A DNA stretch of 64,000 bases from Armatimonadota bacterium. GTDB lineage: Bacteria; Armatimonadota; Zipacnadia; Zipacnadales; UBA11051. The notes under the pieces were generated by a model. It was not told the origin of the DNA. It saw only the letters and a list, made by a program, of their open reading frames with translations, and searched no databases. Both the position numbers and the translations under genes were made by a program. Positions 38,304 through 47,759 of the stretch are shown here, one piece after another (positions within the stretch are counted from its first letter, which is position 1; each line of letters opens with the position of its first letter). The stretch is taken from contig JABLXH010000010.1 of the NCBI GenBank assembly GCA_013178155.1, forward strand, positions 1-64,000, read 5' to 3'.

Positions 38304-39704
38304 GTGGTATGGTCCAGTCGCAGCAAGTCCTTTAGCATCTTCTCGCTCTGGGGTACGCTGTTGGTCAGCGCGGTGGCCTCGGCCCTGGTAGCGCTGCTGG
38401 TCTATCTCCTGTGGCCCAGCACCTACACCGCGACCAGCTCCTTTTTCGTCAGCACCCGCTCGGAACTTCTGACGGCCCTGTCGCCCGAGCCCGACAAGAG
38501 CGTGGCGTCAGGAGCGGCCGAGGTGCTCAAGCCCACTCAGGAGCGCCTCTCGGCTATCCTCACCAGTCGTCTGCTGCGGGCTCGCGTGGCCCGGAAGCAC
38601 TCATTGGACCGGCTTCTGCGCGTGGATACCAAGGAGGCCGAGGCACTCCTGGCCCGCATGGCGACGGTCACGCCCATCGGCAACGAGGGTTTCACCATCA
38701 CCGTCACCTGCAAGGGTTACAGCGGCGTCCGGGCAGCCATCTTCCGGCGGACCCTGACCCGTCTGGACGCGCGGCAGCTCTGTGCGGCTCTCGCCAACTC
38801 GTACCTGACCGAGGTCCAGGACTACGTCACCACAACCACGGTGGACGAAGCCAAGCGCAAACGCGAGTTCGTGGAGGCGGCACTGCAACAGGTAGAAGCC
38901 AAGCTGCGGGTCACGGAGGGCGAACTGCGCAAGCTGCAGCGGCAGTATGACCTCACCGACCCCCAGGAGAAGATCGCATTGCTGAGTGACCGCCTACGCA
39001 ACCTGGAGCAGACGCAAGCCGAGGCCCTGGCCACTGTCAAGGCCACCGAAGCCTCGGTGCGCAAGGCTGAGGGCCAGCTCTCAAAGACCGAGGCCATGGC
39101 AGTGGCCAGTATCGTGGAGACCCGCAATCCGGTTATCAGCGAGCTGGAGCAGAAACTGGCGCAGCTCAAGGTGGACCTGGCGACCCAGGAGGCGATGGGC
39201 AAGACGCGACAGAATCGCGACGTGGCGCAGCTACTGGTGGCGATTGAGACCACCGAGAAGGAGTTGCGGAAGGTCAGCCAGGATATCCGCACCCAGCTAT
39301 CCCGGCAGGCTAACCCCCTGTACGACAAGCTGCTCACCCAGGTGGCCGACCTGCGGGTGACACTGGCGGGAGCCCAGGCGCGGGCGCAAAAGACCACTGC
39401 GCTGCTGGAGGCCGCTCAGCGAGACCTGCGCGGTCTGCCGCCGGTGGCCCAGCGCTACGCCACCCTCAAACAGGACCAGGACGTCCAGAGCAGCACCCGC
39501 TCCACCCTGCAGCAGGCGCTGGCCGTGGCGCTGATTCAGGAACGGCAAAGCGAGCAAGCGGGAGCCTTCCTCGTGCTGGACAAGGCGGCAACGCCACCTG
39601 ACCTGGACCGCCCGCCGGTCTTGCTCTCGGCGATCGGCACTTTCCTGGTCTTGCTTGCCACGATGGGACTGATTTCCCTGAACCGCTCGCTGTTCGGGCC
39701 GTAG
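38304..39704 (+). CDS. Wzz/GumC-like chain-length/export coiled-coil membrane protein without kinase domain
   Basis: N-terminal TM, long coiled coils, C-terminal TM (PPVLLSAIGTFLVLLATMGLISL). Confidence 0.8.
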   Translation: MVWSSRSKSFSIFSLWGTLLVSAVASALVALLVYLLWPSTYTATSSFFVSTRSELLTALSPEPDKSVASGAAEVLKPTQERLSAILTSRLLRARVARKHSLDRLLRVDTKEAEALLARMATVTPIGNEGFTITVTCKGYSGVRAAIFRRTLTRLDARQLCAALANSYLTEVQDYVTTTTVDEAKRKREFVEAALQQVEAKLRVTEGELRKLQRQYDLTDPQEKIALLSDRLRNLEQTQAEALATVKATEASVRKAEGQLSKTEAMAVASIVETRNPVISELEQKLAQLKVDLATQEAMGKTRQNRDVAQLLVAIETTEKELRKVSQDIRTQLSRQANPLYDKLLTQVADLRVTLAGAQARAQKTTALLEAAQRDLRGLPPVAQRYATLKQDQDVQSSTRSTLQQALAVALIQERQSEQAGAFLVLDKAATPPDLDRPPVLLSAIGTFLVLLATMGLISLNRSLFGP

Positions 39705-39784
39705 CGAGCGCTGGGAGGGGACAACCGCACGGCAGGGGCGCAGGCCCACCAGTGTGTTCCGCCGACGCCCCCGCCGACCCTCGC

Positions 39785-40237
39785 CTATAGCCTCTCGGCC
39801 AGCGCCCTGATGATGTCGGCGCGGGTCAGGATACCGACCAGTACCCCCTCGTCATCAACGATGGGCACGCGGTTGATCCGTTCCTGCTGCATTCTCCGGG
39901 CAATGTCGCGCACATTGTCGTCAGGGTGGAAGCTGATCACCTTCTTGGTCATGACGTCGCTGACCAGTACCCCACGGCTTCTGGCCGCCTCCTCCATCAC
40001 GCGCTCCGGCATGATGTAAAGCCCGTACAAGGCTGCCTTGACCCGCGGAGGCTCCAGCTCGTCAGCCAGCAGCAGGTCGCTTTCGGACACGATACCCACC
40101 ACGCGCTTGCGGGCGTCTATCACCGGCATGCCGCTGATGCCATGCTCGGCCAGCTTCCGGACCACGTCTTCCACCCGGGTGTCCGGCACACAGGCAACAA
40201 CAACCTCATTCATGATGTCGCGGGCCTTCAGGTCCAC
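39785..40237 (-). CDS. CBS-domain-pair protein
   Basis: MNEVVVACVPDTRVEDVVRKLAEHGISGMPVIDARKRVVGIVSESDLL; VSFHPDDNVRDIARRMQQERINRVPIVDDEGVLVGILTRADIIRAL. Confidence 0.93.
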   Translation of the reverse strand: MDLKARDIMNEVVVACVPDTRVEDVVRKLAEHGISGMPVIDARKRVVGIVSESDLLLADELEPPRVKAALYGLYIMPERVMEEAARSRGVLVSDVMTKKVISFHPDDNVRDIARRMQQERINRVPIVDDEGVLVGILTRADIIRALAERL

Positions 40238-40394
40238 TGGTTCTCACTCTCCTTGGCTAGCCCCGATCGGCTACGGCGGCTAAGTTCCCGTTTGCGCCCA
40301 GGCACTCCTCTTGGCCCACCGCCGACATTCGCTGAGAAGGTGCCACCGCCAGACCTACCGAAGTCTTCGCCAGCAACTCCGGGAGGTACCCCCT

Positions 40395-41789
40395 ATGGCC
40401 CTGCGAGTCGGGTTCGTCGGCGTGGGCGGCATCGCTCAGCGTCATCTCACCTACTGCCAACAGCGCGAGGACGTGGAGATCGTCGGGCATGCCGATCCCG
40501 TTTTCGAGCGAGCTGCCAAGGTCGCCGCGGACTTCGGCGGTCGGGCCTATGACAGCTATGACAAGCTCTATGCTGCTGAGCACCCTCAGGCCCTGGTCAT
40601 CTGCACCCCGCCCTTTGCCCACGGTGATATCGAGGAGGCGGCGTGCGACCAGGGCATTCCCTTCTTCGTGGAGAAGCCCGTCGCTGTGAGCATGGACCTG
40701 GCGCTGCGCGTGCAGCGGGCCGTCGAACGCAGCGGCGTCGCCACCCAGGTGGGGTACATGTACCGCTTCGCGGAGCCGGTGCTCAAGGTCAAGGAGCTTC
40801 TCGGCCAACACCAGACGGCCATGGTCCAGGCCCATTACTACATGCCCGGCCTGCCCCCGCCGGACTGGTGGCCGAGCCTGGAACTCGGCGGCGGGCAGCT
40901 TATCGAGCAGGCGACCCACATGCTCGACCTGGGGCGCTTTCTGGCCGGTGAGGTGGTCGCGGTGCAGGGCAAGGCGGTGCGCACCCGCGACTGGACGCCT
41001 CCTCCGGGCTGCGAGAAGCCCGAGGGGATGCTCTCCTACGCGGCTGACTTCGACATCCCCGATACCACGGCTCTGATCCTGGAGTATGAGAGTGGAGCGC
41101 TGGGCACGCTAAGCTGCTCGCTTGTCCCCCAGGCCAAATGGGACAACGGCTTCAAGGTCGTCGCTGACGGCCTCATCGTCACCATTGATGGCGCCAACGC
41201 CTTCTGGGCCGGCGACACCGAGGGCAGCATGGCGGCCAGCCCCAACTGGGCCAACTACGTTCTCGGCGAGTTCCTGGACGTCGTACAGGCCGGCAGCACC
41301 CGGACCAGTGTGCCCTACATCGAGGGAGTGAAGAGTCTCGCCATTTCGATCGCAGGCTATGAGTCCATGCGCCGCGGTGGGGGCCCCGTGGACCCGCGGG
41401 AGCTGCTGGGGGAGGCCAGGCCCAGAGCCGTCTTTGCCGGCGCCGTGCTTTCGGGCGTTGAGATGGCTGGTGCGGACCTCACCAATGCGGACCTCACGGG
41501 AGCCAACCTGGCTGGCGCCAATCTCTCGGGCGCCGATTTCTCCAACGCCAATCTGTCCGGAGCGGTCGTGGTCGGGGCCGACCTTTCCGGCGCCGACTTC
41601 TCCAACGCCAACCTCTCCGGTGTGGTGCTGCCCCAGGCAAATCTCTCCGGAGCGGACTTTTCCAACGCCAACCTCTCGGGCGCCAACCTCGCCGGAGCGG
41701 ACCTCTCCGGCGCCGACTTCAGCAATGCCCAGCTCCCCGGCGCGACGCTGCAAGGCGCCGACCTCCCGGGAGATGACAAGGATGACTGA
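40395..41789 (+). CDS. Gfo/Idh/MocA oxidoreductase fused to a C-terminal pentapeptide-repeat domain
   Basis: MALRVGFVGVGGIAQRHLTYC...IPFFVEKPVAVSMDLAL; then 23 consecutive pentapeptides FAGAV-LSGVE-MAGAD-LTNAD-LTGAN...LPGDD. Confidence 0.92.
   Translation: MALRVGFVGVGGIAQRHLTYCQQREDVEIVGHADPVFERAAKVAADFGGRAYDSYDKLYAAEHPQALVICTPPFAHGDIEEAACDQGIPFFVEKPVAVSMDLALRVQRAVERSGVATQVGYMYRFAEPVLKVKELLGQHQTAMVQAHYYMPGLPPPDWWPSLELGGGQLIEQATHMLDLGRFLAGEVVAVQGKAVRTRDWTPPPGCEKPEGMLSYAADFDIPDTTALILEYESGALGTLSCSLVPQAKWDNGFKVVADGLIVTIDGANAFWAGDTEGSMAASPNWANYVLGEFLDVVQAGSTRTSVPYIEGVKSLAISIAGYESMRRGGGPVDPRELLGEARPRAVFAGAVLSGVEMAGADLTNADLTGANLAGANLSGADFSNANLSGAVVVGADLSGADFSNANLSGVVLPQANLSGADFSNANLSGANLAGADLSGADFSNAQLPGATLQGADLPGDDKDD
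41433..41777 (+). repeat. 15-nt-periodic coding repeat (pentapeptide repeats)
   Basis: Recurring ctctcc-gg-gcc-gacttctccaacgccaa units in one open frame; 345 nt = 23 x 15. Confidence 0.9.
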
Positions 41790-42003
41790 GCAGACGCTCA
41801 CGCTGCAGATAGAGGGCATGACCTGCGAGCACTGTGTCGCGGCAGTGAAAAACGCTCTCATGAGAGTTCGTGGCGTGACGAGAGCCGATGTGGATCAGAA
41901 GGCAGGCCGAGCCACGGTGACCCTGGACCCGCAGCAGGTCGCGGTCGAGGACCTGGTGGAGGCCGTGGAGGAAGCAGGCTACGAGGTCTCGCCAGAGGCC
42001 TAG
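41782..42003 (+). CDS. Heavy-metal-associated (HMA/CopZ-like) metallochaperone
   Basis: MTEQTLTLQIEGMTCEHCVAAVKNALMRVRGVTRADVDQKAGRATVTLD... has GMTCxHC. Overlaps the upstream stop. Confidence 0.9.
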   Translation: MTEQTLTLQIEGMTCEHCVAAVKNALMRVRGVTRADVDQKAGRATVTLDPQQVAVEDLVEAVEEAGYEVSPEA

Positions 42004-42195
42004 GCCTCTCGCCGCAGAGCCCACTGCGGACAGGTGGGTTATTCCGACGACTGTGGCAGGTGATGGCCGGTAGGTGTCGAAGTACTGGCATGATGGTGCT
42101 GGGTCGCGTCCACGGCACGGCGCCCTCCAAGCCTGACTGCACAATGCAATGAACCGCGAAGCTAGCGCCCCGGCCCCATCCTGGAGGTGAACAGG

Positions 42196-44688
42196 ATGCG
42201 TTGCTGCGCGCTGGTTGGACTTCTTCTATTGACCATCCCCTGCTGGGCCCAGCTCGATCTGCCGGACTTACCCGACATCCCCGGGGCCGACGACATCAGG
42301 ATAAAGATCAAGATCCCTGGGCTCGACCGGATCCTCAAGGCTGAGCCCTTGCTGGTCAACAGCTTTGCGGACGCAGTAACCGGCGCGCCCTTCCTGGATG
42401 ACTTCTCGCCGGTGGCGACAGCGCCCCTGAACGAGCTAGCGCGGACCCATGACTACGGCTTCATGCTGGGTCCGGGGGCGTTTGACGGCACGTTGGAGAG
42501 CTACTGCCTGAACGCCGGGCTGTGTGCTCCCGGGTCACGGGAGGGCTACCTGTGGACGCGCCTGCGGGGCCCGCGGGCCCCTATCATCTCGCGCATCCTG
42601 CAGGGCACGGCGGCTCACCCGGAACTGCCCCAAAGCGACGTGCAGTCCCTCATCTGGGGCATCCTTGCCCGCTGCAAGCTGAGTGAGATGTCTGACCGCC
42701 TGCAGCAGACGGCCCGCTTGCTGCTGACTCCGCAGCAGTTGCGCGAACTGGACGGTGGGGCTCTGGGGAGGATTCCACCAGAGCTCATGGACGAGGCCTT
42801 CGGTCATCTGCCGCCCGCGGTCCGACAGGTGATGGAGGCGGAGGCGCGGTTGCGCGAGTTGCTGAGCGACCCCACGACCGAGTTCGCGGAGCTGGAGCGC
42901 GTGGCAGTGCTGGAGGGCGACCCGGAGCCAGTTGAGGGGAGGCCCGTCGTGCCTCGAGGCCGTTGGTCCTACCACCCCGGCGGGTATTTCATTCGCTACG
43001 ACCCGGAAGGCTACAAGCTCACTAACGTCCAGATCGTGGTGCCTCCTCCCATTGCCATCGAGGAGGATCAGTATGGGCGTATCACGGCCATGCAGGATGC
43101 CGAGGGCCATCGCGTCGAGACGCCCTACAACGACGATGGTCCTTTGCTCACCATGGCCGGTGACCCACAAGTGACGGTGCAGCCCTTCCGCTCTGTGCGC
43201 GTGGTGGGGCCTGGACCGGACCAGAGCCTGGAGTTGGCGCTGGAGCAACCGGCATGGACCCTACTGGGGATGCCTGCCGGTGGTGGCGTGGCGCCGGCTG
43301 ACAGTCCCTTCGCCGACGTGCAGCAGCGCTATGACTGGGCGCTGGCTCACGCCCGTGAACTGCGCGATCTGGTGGCGGCGGTCAGGAAAGTCGGTGACCA
43401 GCCTGCGTCGGAGGCGACAGCGGAGGCTTACCTGCCGCTGCTGATGGACATCGCCAACTATCACGAGGCCCTGCGCGCGGCCGGAGTGATGGACATCGAG
43501 GAGGAATGGGCACAGCCGGCGTTGCGGTTGGCGCAGTTGGCCTGGATGCTGGGCATCGCCTACCTTGGCGACGGGCTGAGCTACGTGCAGGAGCCGCAGG
43601 CGCTGGGCGGGTCGGCGCCTGTGGTCCGCATGCTGGCCAGCCTGCCTTTGGCTGGCTGGCCGCCGCTGGTGACTGGGGCTCCGTCCGGGATGAAGCCCAT
43701 CCAAAGACCCCGTTTCACCGAGTATGACCGCCTGATGTGGGGTCGTGACCGGCCACGCCCAGTTCGCCCCCTCCGCCCCTTCAGACCCGCTGGCGACGAC
43801 AACGAACCCGCGGACAGCGCCCAGTCTGCTGAACCGCGCCAGCCTTCCGGACAATCCAACCGCCCGGCCGGTGATCGCGGCGGGAAGCCCGTTCTCGACA
43901 AGGCCAGAAGGTGCATCGGCTATCTCACCAAGGGCAAACTGGTGGTGGACGCTGTGGCGAACCCCGCGGGGACCCTCGCCCGTGAGGTCGGCTTCGGTCT
44001 GCATCATCGGATCCGGGATGGCTACTTCGACTGGCTATTTAACACCGCCGAGACCATCTCGGAGCAGCTTGGCGGCGACCCGCCGCGGGCAGATTTCGAC
44101 CGCATCGCCACCGTAGGGGACGCAACCCCTCAGGTTGCCCTCGGCGATGATATCCCGCCGGCGCGGCGGGCTGCCTTGCAGGCTCTCGCCAACTCCCTCG
44201 TGCGTCTGGTAAGCGTATTGCGTGCGGGTCAGGTGACAATGGACCGACTCGGTGGAGCGATCGAGGCGGGCGACGAGGCGTGGGAGGCCCGTCAGGGCGC
44301 GGCGCTCAATGAACACAAGCGGGCAGCCGGAGAGGCCTTCATCGCGGTCGCTGACAGCCTCGAGGCGCTGCTGGCCGAGCTCCGCGCCGAGGGCGTCCGC
44401 GATATACGGGTTACGGCCGCATCCTACGCCGCCTATCAGGAACGCCTGCGGACCGAGGGCTTCCCCGCCGACGAGCTTGAGGCTGGCCATCGAGCTGGGC
44501 TTACCGATGCCGAGATGGAGGCCTACCGGCAGGAACGCTTGAGCCTCGACCCGGCCGCGATGGAGGGCAGCCTCATGGAGGGCGGGGAGGCCGCTGCCGC
44601 CGCCATGCGGGAGCTGGGGATGGCGTGGCAGCGACTGCCGGCCTGCGACCTGGAAGAGCTGCCCCACCTGCCCGCGCCGGCGCCCTGA
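42196..44688 (+). CDS. Large secreted protein of unknown function (ORFan-like)
   Basis: GGAGGTG Shine-Dalgarno; MRCCALVGLLLLTIPCWAQ signal peptide; about 830 aa, no family recognised. Confidence 0.75.
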   Translation: MRCCALVGLLLLTIPCWAQLDLPDLPDIPGADDIRIKIKIPGLDRILKAEPLLVNSFADAVTGAPFLDDFSPVATAPLNELARTHDYGFMLGPGAFDGTLESYCLNAGLCAPGSREGYLWTRLRGPRAPIISRILQGTAAHPELPQSDVQSLIWGILARCKLSEMSDRLQQTARLLLTPQQLRELDGGALGRIPPELMDEAFGHLPPAVRQVMEAEARLRELLSDPTTEFAELERVAVLEGDPEPVEGRPVVPRGRWSYHPGGYFIRYDPEGYKLTNVQIVVPPPIAIEEDQYGRITAMQDAEGHRVETPYNDDGPLLTMAGDPQVTVQPFRSVRVVGPGPDQSLELALEQPAWTLLGMPAGGGVAPADSPFADVQQRYDWALAHARELRDLVAAVRKVGDQPASEATAEAYLPLLMDIANYHEALRAAGVMDIEEEWAQPALRLAQLAWMLGIAYLGDGLSYVQEPQALGGSAPVVRMLASLPLAGWPPLVTGAPSGMKPIQRPRFTEYDRLMWGRDRPRPVRPLRPFRPAGDDNEPADSAQSAEPRQPSGQSNRPAGDRGGKPVLDKARRCIGYLTKGKLVVDAVANPAGTLAREVGFGLHHRIRDGYFDWLFNTAETISEQLGGDPPRADFDRIATVGDATPQVALGDDIPPARRAALQALANSLVRLVSVLRAGQVTMDRLGGAIEAGDEAWEARQGAALNEHKRAAGEAFIAVADSLEALLAELRAEGVRDIRVTAASYAAYQERLRTEGFPADELEAGHRAGLTDAEMEAYRQERLSLDPAAMEGSLMEGGEAAAAAMRELGMAWQRLPACDLEELPHLPAPAP

Positions 44689-44719
44689 GGCGCTTCGCGG
44701 GGGATGGCGTCTGTCGGGG

Positions 44720-44754
44720 CTGGAGGAGGCCGTGGAGGACGCAGGCTATGGGGT
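44720..44754 (+). pseudogene. Decayed HMA-domain C-terminus remnant
   Basis: 35-nt segment identical at 31/35 positions to 41953-41987 of the HMA gene; encodes LEEAVEDAGYGV versus LVEAVEEAGYEV. Confidence 0.6.
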
Positions 44755-44793
44755 GAACATCCGGGCCTGGCACAGCAAACTGTGCCGCTCCGT

Positions 44794-46560
44794 TCAGCGG
44801 CCCATTTCGCGACGGAAGTCAGCCACGGACTTGAACTCTCCGTAGCGCGTCACGTTCCAGTGGTCAGCGGTGGCGAAGTAGGCGTCCAGCAGCGGCTCTC
44901 GCGCCTCAGCGTCCACGGCCATGGTCGCCAGTTGCACCGTCTGGATCTGCATCCGCGACAGGCGCACTCGCCAGAGCAGGTCGTCGTTGTCGCTTACCGC
45001 CGCCTCGGCGCGGTCGAACAGCTCCACGTAGCGGGCCATTCGCTGTGGATTCAGGTAGGCTGTCGGCGGGTGTACGAGCCACCACCCTTTGAACACCTCC
45101 GCCCACGTCGGGTCCTCTGGCGGCAGAGGCTTGCCGCCGGGCCCGCCAAGGCCTTCGTGCAGCCGGTTGATGTACTCCCGTAAATACGGTGCTGCCCGGC
45201 CATAGTACAGCTCCAGGAATTCGTCAATCCCTGCGTCCACGTCGTAGTCGGGGTCCCATAGCAACTTGGCCAGTAGGTACGCCTGGATCTCGTTCAGGCC
45301 GCCGCCGATGCTCTGGTAGTTCCCCTGGTGCAGAACCCCCAGGACGCCCACGTCACGGTAAAGCCGCGCCGCCGGCTGCAGTTGGTAGAGGTTCGGGAAC
45401 GGGACCAGGAAGTGCGTGAAGCCGGTTACGTAATCCCAGACGTAGAGGTTGGGGGTGAGCTTGCGCCACTCCCGCAGAAGCCGCTGGTTCGTGTCTGCGT
45501 CCAGCCACATACAGAAGCGGATGGCCACGTTGCTCCGCGGGCGTACGGTCTTCGGTGGCGCCATGCTGTAGTCGTAGGCGAGGGTCTCAACGAGGTTGTC
45601 CGGGAACTCCTGGCGGACGGCGTCCGCCACGGCGTTGACGAAGGTCAGTAGCGAGCCCTGGGGGCTTCCCTCGGCCGCATCGAGCGCCGCGCAGTTCGCA
45701 CACCGGCAGTTGTAGCGACCATCGTTCTGGGAGACCGAGAAGACGCGCATCTGGGGTTGCTCGCGCATCCACTGCCGTACCCGCTCGCTCACCAGCCGCA
45801 CGGTGTCCCGGTTGGTCAGGCACAGCCCCATGGGCAGTCGTCGGCCGTCTTCGTGCTGCATGTAGTACTCGGGATGCTCCGCGAAGTACTGGTCGTGCGG
45901 TAGCAGCCACGCGAACGTGTGGTGTGGATACCAGGCCCACGGGTACTTGCCGCCCTGCTCAGGCGTGAGACGCGTCGTGTGGCCGTTGGTCTTGTTGTGC
46001 GCGGCCCATGCGCCGTCGAAGGCGTCGAAGAAGAAGACCTCTCTGTACTCAAACGCGGGTCGCTCACGGCGGGTGACAGAAGGCAGGGGCACCGTTGGCC
46101 TCCTTGGCACGTGCGTCACTCGCGAGGTCAGCCAGCGGACACCGAGGTAGTTCTCCAGGAAGGTGTAGACGCCGTAGAGGGTGCCCCGCGGCCGCCCTCC
46201 CACGATCGCCAGGTGCGGTCCAGCGCTCCGGATGACGAACTCCTCGCCGCCCAGCTCCGCGGCCTCGGTTACGGCAACCGCCTGCTGCTGCAGCCTGCCG
46301 CCGCCCACGAAGACGCTCGGCTCCCCCGCACGGACCAGGGCGCGCAGCTCCGGCACCAGCGGCAGCTCAGCGCCTGTCGCCTGGCGCAGATAGCTCTGCA
46401 GTTCGCTGGCTGCCAACTGTTCGGCAGGCGCTGCTTCGCGCGCGACCACGATGCGGTAGGCGCTGCGTCCATCCTTCGCCAGGAAATGACCGGGTCCAGC
46501 GGCCAGGCTCGCGGAGGCCACGGCACTGGCGCACAAGGGGTACAACCAACATCGGCTCAC
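44794..46560 (-). CDS. DUF4838 / alpha-glucuronidase-like glycan-active protein
   Basis: GTG start 46560; LAASELQSYLRQATGAELPLV; FAWLLPHDQYFAEHPEYYMQHEDGRR; FSVSQNDGRYNCRCANCAALDAAEGSPQG. Confidence 0.82.
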   Translation of the reverse strand: MSRCWLYPLCASAVASASLAAGPGHFLAKDGRSAYRIVVAREAAPAEQLAASELQSYLRQATGAELPLVPELRALVRAGEPSVFVGGGRLQQQAVAVTEAAELGGEEFVIRSAGPHLAIVGGRPRGTLYGVYTFLENYLGVRWLTSRVTHVPRRPTVPLPSVTRRERPAFEYREVFFFDAFDGAWAAHNKTNGHTTRLTPEQGGKYPWAWYPHHTFAWLLPHDQYFAEHPEYYMQHEDGRRLPMGLCLTNRDTVRLVSERVRQWMREQPQMRVFSVSQNDGRYNCRCANCAALDAAEGSPQGSLLTFVNAVADAVRQEFPDNLVETLAYDYSMAPPKTVRPRSNVAIRFCMWLDADTNQRLLREWRKLTPNLYVWDYVTGFTHFLVPFPNLYQLQPAARLYRDVGVLGVLHQGNYQSIGGGLNEIQAYLLAKLLWDPDYDVDAGIDEFLELYYGRAAPYLREYINRLHEGLGGPGGKPLPPEDPTWAEVFKGWWLVHPPTAYLNPQRMARYVELFDRAEAAVSDNDDLLWRVRLSRMQIQTVQLATMAVDAEAREPLLDAYFATADHWNVTRYGEFKSVADFRREMGR

Positions 46561-47675
46561 GAAGACCGCACCTCCCCCTCGCCGACGTGGAAGCGAGCGG
46601 CGTCTGTGCGCTCGGCCAGCGCGGGATCTAGCTTGGCGCTGGTCACAACCACGCCATCGAGTTCCTCTTCCAGTTTGAGCACGGCGCGGGCCCGTGTGGC
46701 ATCCAACTCCGACAGGCAGTCGTCGAGAAGCAGCAGGGGAGGTTCCCGGGTCCACTCCTGAGTGACCCGCGCCTGGGCGAGCTTCAGGCTCAGCGCGGCG
46801 GTCCGCTGCTGCCCCTGCGACCCGAAGGTCCGCACGGGAAACCCACCGAGCGTCACCACCAGTTCATCGCGGTGGGGTCCCACGAGGGTAACACCGCGGC
46901 GCGCCTCGAGGTCGGCCAGATGGTCCAGGCGCGCCCGGAAAAGCTCCTCTGCTTGCTGCTGACCGTCCGCTTCAGCCAAGTCGCTGCGGTAGGTCAGTGT
47001 CAGCTCCTCGCCGCCCCCGATCGCTGCGTGCAACTCCCGGGCATGGCGGCCCACATCGGCGACAAACCGTTTGCGGTCCAGGGCCAGGGCTGCGCCGCTG
47101 CGCACCAACTGCTCCGTCCACGGCTGTACCGCCGCGAAGTCACAGCCGCCCTCACGCAAGCCCTTCAGCAGTTCATTGCGCTGGCGCAGGGCCCGGCGGT
47201 AACGCACCAGGTCATCCAGGTAGCGCGGTTGGAGCTGCGCCAGCGCCGTGTTCAGAAACCGACGACGCTCGCCGGGGCCGGCCTTGACCAGCGACAGGTC
47301 ATCGGGGCCGAACATGACGACGGGGGCCAGCGAGACCACCTCGCGCGCGCCGGCCACCACCTCGCCATTGACCTCCAGACGTTTCGTCAGCGCCTCGCCC
47401 GCAGTCTTCTGCAGCCCCACGGCCAGCCGCAGAGTGCGACCCTCACGGGACCGGAACGCAGCCTCCGCCCGGGCCACCGTTTCGCCCCAGCAAATGAGCT
47501 CCGCATCGTTGGTGGTTCGCGGTGACTTCGTCGTGGCCACCAGGTGCATCGCTTCGAGCAGACTGGTCTTGCCGGCAGCGTTGGGGCCCAAAAACACGCA
47601 AAGGCCAGGCGGCAGGTCGAGGACCAGCTCGCGGTAAGCGCGGAAATTGTGCAACCGGAGGTGGTGGCAGTACAT
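46557..47675 (-). CDS. recF: DNA replication and repair protein RecF
   Basis: LRLHNFRAYRELVLDLPPGLCVFLGPNAAGKTSLLEAM; LLLLDDCLSELDATRARAVL. Confidence 0.96.
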   Translation of the reverse strand: MYCHHLRLHNFRAYRELVLDLPPGLCVFLGPNAAGKTSLLEAMHLVATTKSPRTTNDAELICWGETVARAEAAFRSREGRTLRLAVGLQKTAGEALTKRLEVNGEVVAGAREVVSLAPVVMFGPDDLSLVKAGPGERRRFLNTALAQLQPRYLDDLVRYRRALRQRNELLKGLREGGCDFAAVQPWTEQLVRSGAALALDRKRFVADVGRHARELHAAIGGGEELTLTYRSDLAEADGQQQAEELFRARLDHLADLEARRGVTLVGPHRDELVVTLGGFPVRTFGSQGQQRTAALSLKLAQARVTQEWTREPPLLLLDDCLSELDATRARAVLKLEEELDGVVVTSAKLDPALAERTDAARFHVGEGEVRSS

Positions 47676-47682
47676 ACGAAAC

Positions 47683-47707
47683 GGGCCGGCTAGCTGCTAG
47701 CCGGCCC
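47683..47707 (-). terminator. Strong hairpin in the dnaN-recF spacer
   Basis: GGGCCGGCTAG-CTG-CTAGCCGGCCC, perfect 11-bp stem. Confidence 0.5.
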
Positions 47708-47759
47708 TGTCGCTCCTCTGGTCGATCGCTTCGTGCTCCCCGCCCCCTGCGGCCTGCCC

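Noticed and set aside
41433-41777. Possible CRISPR or satellite repeat
   Set aside because: Repeats are contiguous, 15-nt periodic, in frame and encode pentapeptides; there are no spacers.
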